A stretch of DNA of 64,000 bases from contig JAPFFF010000007.1 in NCBI GenBank assembly GCA_039105265.1, positions 1,488,001 through 1,552,000 on the forward strand, read 5' to 3'. A program made the position numbers and the translations under genes. Below are positions 58,260-64,000 of this stretch, piece by piece (position 1 is the first letter of the stretch; every line of letters starts with the position of its first letter). Below the pieces are notes generated by a model. The model ran no database searches. It saw nothing but the letters and a program-made list of their open reading frames with translations, and was not told the origin of the DNA. The stretch is from Tritrichomonas musculus. Its lineage: Eukaryota > Parabasalia > Tritrichomonadida > Tritrichomonadidae.

Positions 58260-59866
58260 AAAAAACTACATTTAGTAGTCCAGAAAAACAACTTTTTCAA
58301 TACTATTTTTTTTTACTGAAAGCTATCAATTTGAATAATATTTGCTAACAATTTTGGGAAAAACTTAGTAGCATTGACACTAGTAGTGAAAGATTAAATG
58401 AATATATTGGATATGAAAGGTTACTTTTGGAATCATCTAAAAATTTCATGATGGATGTGATCACAATTGCTTGAATTGCAATTTTTTACATTAAACTTTA
58501 ATTAATTTTTTTCATTGACTTTTGTTTTTACGATTTTTGATGTGTTTTGAGAAGAAACTATGATTTTTCGATAAAAGAAAAATTGACCAATTTTCTCTAC
58601 AGTAAGGTTGTTAAATTCAAAAACGTCTCAAAAGAAGAAAATCTACTTTTTCATAGAAAACGATTAAAATGAATTTAAAATAAAAGTCAAAATAACGAAT
58701 TTAATTCAAATTTGGATTTTCCTTTATAGCGTTGCAAAAATGGAAAATCCACTTTTTGAATGATGCTCATTTTTTCATATAGAGATAGGAAAGCACTATT
58801 TGATGAATATAATGTCGCAAACAGCTGTGTGGTAAACTTAATCATGGAAATATTATTTCTTAAAATGGTAGGTTTAAACAAGATTTTCTCTCTATTTCTT
58901 TATTTCTTTCATTTTTATTAATGAAAATTTTTTTCTCAAAAAGTCGATTTTCCCATTTTGAAACGTTTTCCAATTTTGAAACCTTACTGTAAAATTTTTA
59001 TGAATTTTTTTTAACTTTTTGAGATAAATATATTATGTTTAATATCTTCTTATACATTAATTATAAATTATGTATAATTCATTATTTATTGTTATTAAAT
59101 ATATTATATGTTATAATATTATATTATACATTTAAAACAAGGTTGAGATGTGTATAAATCATAATATATTTTTATTACATTCCATTTCAAAAAGTCAAAT
59201 TTCAATCAAATTAAAAATATATGTTTTTTTGCATTTTATAACAAAAAATTAAATTTACATAATCATTATTTATAATATAAATATAATAATAAATATAATA
59301 ATAAATATAGTAAATAAATATATTTAATCTAAATTCTATAATCACCAAGAAAAAAACATTCAAACTACACCCTTAACAAAAGTTGTTTCTTTTGAAAGAA
59401 AATATTTCAATGAAAATGGAGTAATATTTCAAAGGATTATCTTAAAATTGAAATAATATAATTTTTTATTGCTGCTGATTTATTTATATAATATATTAAT
59501 ATTTTTTATTTATATTATCTTATTTATTTTTTATATTATAGTGTATAGACAAAAAAAAAAAAATAATGGACAAAAACAACTTAATTTGCTTTAGAAATAT
59601 ATTTTTGCCTTGAAAATTTGTACAAATATACTTCATCATCTAATAATAAAAATATTCTATTTTCAAGCATTTTCTTTGAGTTTTTAATTATCATATATTT
59701 TTTAACATTTCTATAAATGAGTTCTTAAAACAGATTTTACCCACTTTATAAATAATAAATATTATATTAAATATTTTTTTAAAGTAATATAAGAATAAGA
59801 ACTAAATAATTTTAGGATATAACAATTTTTAATTTTTTTATTTTTTATCAAAAAGTTTTCATTTAA
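58260..59866. other. AT-rich intergenic DNA
   Basis: Nothing recognisable; simple A/T runs and chance ORFs. Confidence 0.55.
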
Positions 59867-59873
59867 CCTTTTT

Positions 59874-61107
59874 AAAACCCCCTCCAATACCGTTTACATT
59901 TTTTAACTGGTGAAAAAAAATAGTTATATCTTTTACATTATACATCATAAAAGAATTATTATAATTAATATAAAATTAGCAAATCCTAAATTTATATTTT
60001 TTTTAATTAATTTTGTTCTGCATTGAAAATATTTTCTGCATATTAACATATTATATGTTGTAAAAAAAACATTCAAAGTCTTCTGATAGATCCTAATGAA
60101 ATATATATTTATTTAGATATTGTATAGAATTTTTGATTTAATTTCATCTCCTAAATTTTTTGGTGATGATCATTTTATCTAAATTGGCCATTTTATTGAT
60201 TTGGCATAGTTTAACTCTAAATTAAAGATAAAAACAGAAAAACAATATGCATACTTTGCTAAAATTTATAAAATACAATCAATTCATTGAGAATTTTTAT
60301 AATAATTAATTTCTGAATTTTTTTTTTTTTAAATTTTAGGTAATGAATTGAATAGTTATATTAAACAAAAAGTTTTTTACCATTAAAGAAAAAAATATGA
60401 AGTATGATTTAGGTTGTCAAAAAAAATAATCTTTCAAAAAACACTTTTAGTTCAAACAATTTGGTTGACTGTCGAAATATATTGAGTTGTTGTTTGTTTT
60501 ATACAATGAAATTCTTTATGATTGTTAAAAATGTTAAAATAATTTTTCTGACAACCTAGCATTGAATATTTGAGGGAGGAGATAGAAAAAACGAGTATTT
60601 TTATATGATTTTTTACAAATATTTGAGAGGGCAATCTAGAAAAAACGTATTTTTTTTATTTCACAATGCATTTTGTACGTTATTATATGATAAATTTAAT
60701 GAAAAAAACTATCAAAATAAAGATTTATAATTTATTAAATAATATATTTGTTGTTATAATATTTATTAAAAAATATTTATTAAAAAATATTATATTTATA
60801 TTAATCATTAACAAAGGAAAAACTCTTTTTCAAAAAACACGTTTTTTGTAAAAAAACGTATTTTTATTGAATATTTGTGGGAGGGGATAGAAAAAACGAG
60901 TATTTTTATATGAGATCTCATAAATATTTGTGAAGGCTTCTAGAAAAAACGTATTTTCTTATTTTGAAATTAGTATTTTAAATATCTCATTAAATAATCA
61001 AAAACATAAAACACTCTATAATTAATATTTGTTTATAAACATAAATACAATTTAATTAAATCGTAAAATTAATGAAACGTCAATACCAGCAAGTTGGAGG
61101 GGGTTTT
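59874..61107. mobile_element. Non-autonomous DNA transposon, 1,234 bp, TIR AAAACCCCCTCCAA
   Basis: Perfect 14-bp inverted repeats (AAAACCCCCTCCAA at 59874, TTGGAGGGGGTTTT ending 61107) and a 7-bp direct repeat CCTTTTT on both sides (59867-59873 and 61108-61114). Inside, a module reading GATAGAAAAAACGAGTATTT then TCTAGAAAAAACGTATTTT occurs twice (60574-60655 and 60865-60955). TIR and internal AAAAAACGTATT motifs link it to the element at 45136. Confidence 0.8.
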
Positions 61108-61379
61108 CCTTTTTATATCATTTTTAGAATTTTTTTTCAACAAAATCCTAAATAATAGAGTTTTGATCAAACTAATAGAATTTTTGATATATATTTTTAA
61201 ACCTAATTTTATTTATATAAAAAAAATGGGAAAATCTTCATTATTTAAGATAAATAATATCAAAAAGTGACCTCTTTATTTTTGCAAATCTAATGCATAT
61301 TTATATTGTTCTCAGTATATAAAACATAATAAATGATAAGGATATCACAAATAGCTTTTTGAAAGAGGAAAAAATCTAA

Positions 61380-62174
61380 TTAAGGACGTGGTAGGACCAA
61401 ATATAATTTGAATTTTATGTGTAAATATCTCCTTAAATAATTTGTTATTGTAGTTCTAAAATATATTATTATATTATATATTTGATATTTATTAAAATAA
61501 ATCAATAATAAATGAGATCTCCTATGTATATGAAAGAAAAGCATCCAAATAAAAAATGACATTAAAATGAATAGAACATCAGAACGACTTTATTAATCAA
61601 AAAATAAATGGTTTTTATTAAATATATACATACTTGCTCACTTTTCCTATTGACCAAAATTACATAATTTGAAAAAAAATTTAATGATCATCAATATTCT
61701 GAAAAAATTTTGTTATACTTTTTTCTTAAATAGAGTTTAATTTTGGGATATTTGTAAGTTTACTATAATATTATTTATTGCATACATTAAAATTCAATTT
61801 TAATGAGGTGATAAAAAAAAGTGGTTTTAGCCAAATTCATAACTTTCAAATGAATAGAAGTATGTGAATTCACAAATGTAGCACTTGAACTATTAATATA
61901 TCAAAATTAATCATTTGCTGAATATTTCCTATTGAGTATTTTTTTAATTCATTTACTTTTTTATTCAAAAATATATACTTCAACAGGTCCGATATCATAA
62001 AAATTGAATGACAGCAAATTGTCTTCAGGGATAATTTTTGAAATTATTGGTAAAATAGTATTATATATTTAAATGTTAATACAATTTAATTGATAAAGTT
62101 TTGTGATAATAAATATTAAATGAGATATTTTACATACAAAAAAGAGATTATATTTGGTCCTACCACGTCCTTAA
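61380..62174. mobile_element. MITE, about 795 bp, with 28-bp perfect TIR and TTAA/TA ends
   Basis: TTAAGGACGTGGTAGGACCA plus AATATAAT at 61380-61407 is exactly the reverse complement of 62147-62174. Each end starts with TTAA, compatible with a TTAA (piggyBac-like) or TA (Tc1/mariner-like) target. Subterminal TGTAAATATCTC-like sequence is also mirrored. No transposase. Confidence 0.8.
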
Positions 62175-62344
62175 AGTCAACTTTTTTAAGAATTTTTGTA
62201 AAATGGTTCTTTTACATAAATTGGTTAAAGAAAATGAAAATCTATTATTTTTATTTGATTTTTTATTAGATGAATATAAACTATTTTTTAAAAATCATAT
62301 CATACTTTTATGCAAATATTGACTTTGAACTTTACAAAGGATTT

Positions 62345-62682
62345 TTAAGGGACCACTATCATATTTTTTTGTAAACATTTCAATATTGAAAAAACTCATA
62401 GAAAATAAAATTCAATGGTTATTATTTCGGAAAAAGTTTAAAACTTTAAAATTTCACCATTCCGATCATTTTTGTAAAATTTTTACTCCTTTCAACTTTT
62501 AAATTTTTATTGAAAAAAGGGAATAGGCTTAAAAGAAGAATAGAAATAAATGATATGTAATTTATATAATTTATATATACCAAAATATAGCAAAAATACT
62601 CAAGAAATAATTTTTTTTAAGTCAATTAATTTTGTGATAACTCATAGAATTTTTAACACAGAATTTGATAGTGGTCCCTTAA
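62345..62682. mobile_element. MITE, 338 bp, with 17-bp perfect TIR and TTAA ends
   Basis: TTAAGGGACCACTATCA at 62345-62361 mirrored at 62666-62682. It shares TTAAGG at the terminus with the neighbouring MITE, so both were probably mobilised by the same kind of transposase. Confidence 0.75.
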
Positions 62683-64000
62683 ACGTTTTTTTTTTTTTTT
62701 TTTTGAGAAATTTTCAAAATGAAATAACTATCTGCCTTTTTAATTTAAACAGATTACCACAATATAAAATAAAATATCATAAGTTATCTTAGAGTATCTA
62801 GGTCCGTGAATAGGCCTTATTTTTTTTACATCACAAATACTATAAACGTCTTTTTAACGTATTTTTTCATAAAATAACGATTTTTTGATTTGTAGTATCA
62901 ATGAAACTTTTTGAATACGAATAAATTTTTTTAAATTTTATGAAGAATCAAAAATAATATTATTTAATTTGAAAAACATTTTACTATTTTATCTTTTTAT
63001 TTTTAAATTATTTAAAACATTTTTAATATAAAAAAATAATTGTAGATCAAGATAAAAATAAAAAACTAATATCTAGAAAATAACGTATTTACAATTGTAA
63101 TTACAATTGTAATTACAATTGTAATTTTTAAACGGACAAGTTGTATACAATTGTAAATACAAAAACCAAGGCTTATCCGTGAATTAAATTTCTTTTTAAA
63201 CAAATGTTAAAAGATCTTAATAATAATATAATTAATTAATTTTCAAATCGATTTTAAGCATTAGTTATTGTATTGGGACCTAGAATTGATAGTTTAATAT
63301 GTAAATAATCTTTTATGAAGATTCAAAATTTTCCATTTTTATTTTAAAGAGAGTTATTTCTCATTTAAAATTTCAATGATTTTCGATTATTTTTCATTGA
63401 AATTATAATCGTTAAAATAAAATAGTAAACGGTGAAAGGACATCCTTAAAAAATTTTCAAAAAATTCACAATTTTTTTTATTTAATTTAGTCCTCTCACG
63501 ATTGAATTTCATTCAATTTTATTAACTTTTTATATATGCAAGATCAAATTTTGTATAATAGATAATTATTTTTTGATATATCTGTATCAAATATTGAAGG
63601 CTATTTGAAAAAAGCCTTCAAAAAGTGGCGAGTGCGATTCTGAGATCTCATATTATTTATGTGTATAGTAACGGTAAAAATATAAAATTGCTTTATTTTT
63701 TAAATATATATTGGATTTAATATATTGTTAAAAATTAATATAATATTGTCTCGTTTTAATCGATAAATGCATCGGTAAACAAAAATCTTTTTTTGTGAAA
63801 AATCATTACAATAAATATTCAATTTAATAAAAATATTTTTTTTTTCATATCTTTATATGATATTGCTTTTTCGATTTATTTTATATATTTATATTATAAT
63901 GTTAAATTAGTAAAATTAATTATATTTTCTTTAACTTTAAATATTTGCATTTGTTTTAATTTTTATTATTATATTTATACTCCAAAGGAGATATTTAAGT
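62683..64000. other. AT-rich intergenic DNA
   Basis: No gene seen. Contains the small palindromic repeat at 63091 and a weak inverted pair (CCGTGAATAGGCCTTA near 62804, AAGGCTTATCCGTGAAT near 63168). Confidence 0.5.
63091..63126. repeat. Palindromic tandem repeat (ACAATTGTAATT) x3
   Basis: Three perfect 12-bp units; each contains the palindrome ACAATTGT, so the array is largely self-complementary. A related ACAATTGTAAAT occurs at about 63146. Confidence 0.85.

Noticed and set aside
62802-63184. Another TIR element (CCGTGAATAGGCC / GGCTTATCCGTG)
   Set aside because: The two ends align only with gaps and roughly half the positions match; no target duplication seen.

Overview
The window has two very different halves. 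Bases 1 to about 43.95 kb are a compact, almost intron-free, densely coding block with viral hallmark genes. It is an integrated Polinton-like (Bamfordvirae-type, double-jelly-roll capsid) dsDNA virus. Visible hallmarks are a protein-primed family B DNA polymerase, an rve-type integrase, an SF3 (D5-like) helicase, an A32/FtsK-like packaging ATPase and two tandem major-capsid paralogues. The left end lies outside the window because the first gene is already open at base 3. Over the visible part the element looks whole or nearly so (at most one or two breaks), so the insertion is probably young. Bases from about 44 kb to 64 kb are extremely AT-rich, nearly gene-free eukaryotic DNA packed with non-autonomous DNA transposons, several with perfect target-site duplications. 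Genes use the standard code (CAA/CAG for Gln; TAA, TAG and TGA as stops), which argues against a ciliate. The host is an AT-rich eukaryote with many repeats; an early-diverging fungus such as a Glomeromycotina species would fit, but this is only a guess from composition and repeat style.

Layout of the element, left to right: (i) an end of a giant helical protein (over 3,100 residues) and a small acidic protein, 0-10 kb; (ii) a morphogenesis block, 10-22.3 kb, with packaging ATPase, small membrane and amphipathic proteins, two major capsid paralogues, a candidate minor capsid protein and two long coiled-coil fibre or spike-like proteins; (iii) 22.3-27.5 kb, mostly leftward, with several very basic proteins carrying SAP-like modules and a repeated TRANVPRAKDFVD motif, probably virion core or DNA-binding; (iv) a replication and regulation block, 27.4-40.3 kb, with PolB, a KilA-N protein, many small coiled-coil proteins (one family in tandem triplicate), a membrane-anchored surface-like protein with a Ser/Pro stalk, SF3 helicase and integrase; (v) an accessory right end, 40.4-43.9 kb, with two divergent gene pairs that share their own promoter type and a shared 3' hairpin element.

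The clearest novel signal is the promoter system of blocks iv and v. Nearly every gene there is preceded, within about 50 bases of its ATG, by one of three related motifs: A (CGGTTTTGACA-n-CA-TTTTTATT), B (AACCGYTTTCATTTTTATT) and C (CTCACCTCATCACCTCATTTTTA). A and B are combined head to head, sharing an AACGGTT core, to make bidirectional promoters only about 35-60 bp long. Morphogenesis genes lack A, B and C and often carry a T-run followed by GCA instead, which suggests an early/late split.

At the right border, a truncated 401-bp end of a DNA transposon (44173-44573) is interrupted at 44173. Its full-length relative, in the opposite orientation, sits at 56660-58259. The simplest reading is that the insertion (virus plus, or through, a peculiar GC-rich 175-bp block) landed inside such a transposon. 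The flank holds at least six further terminal-inverted-repeat elements, including one nested pair.
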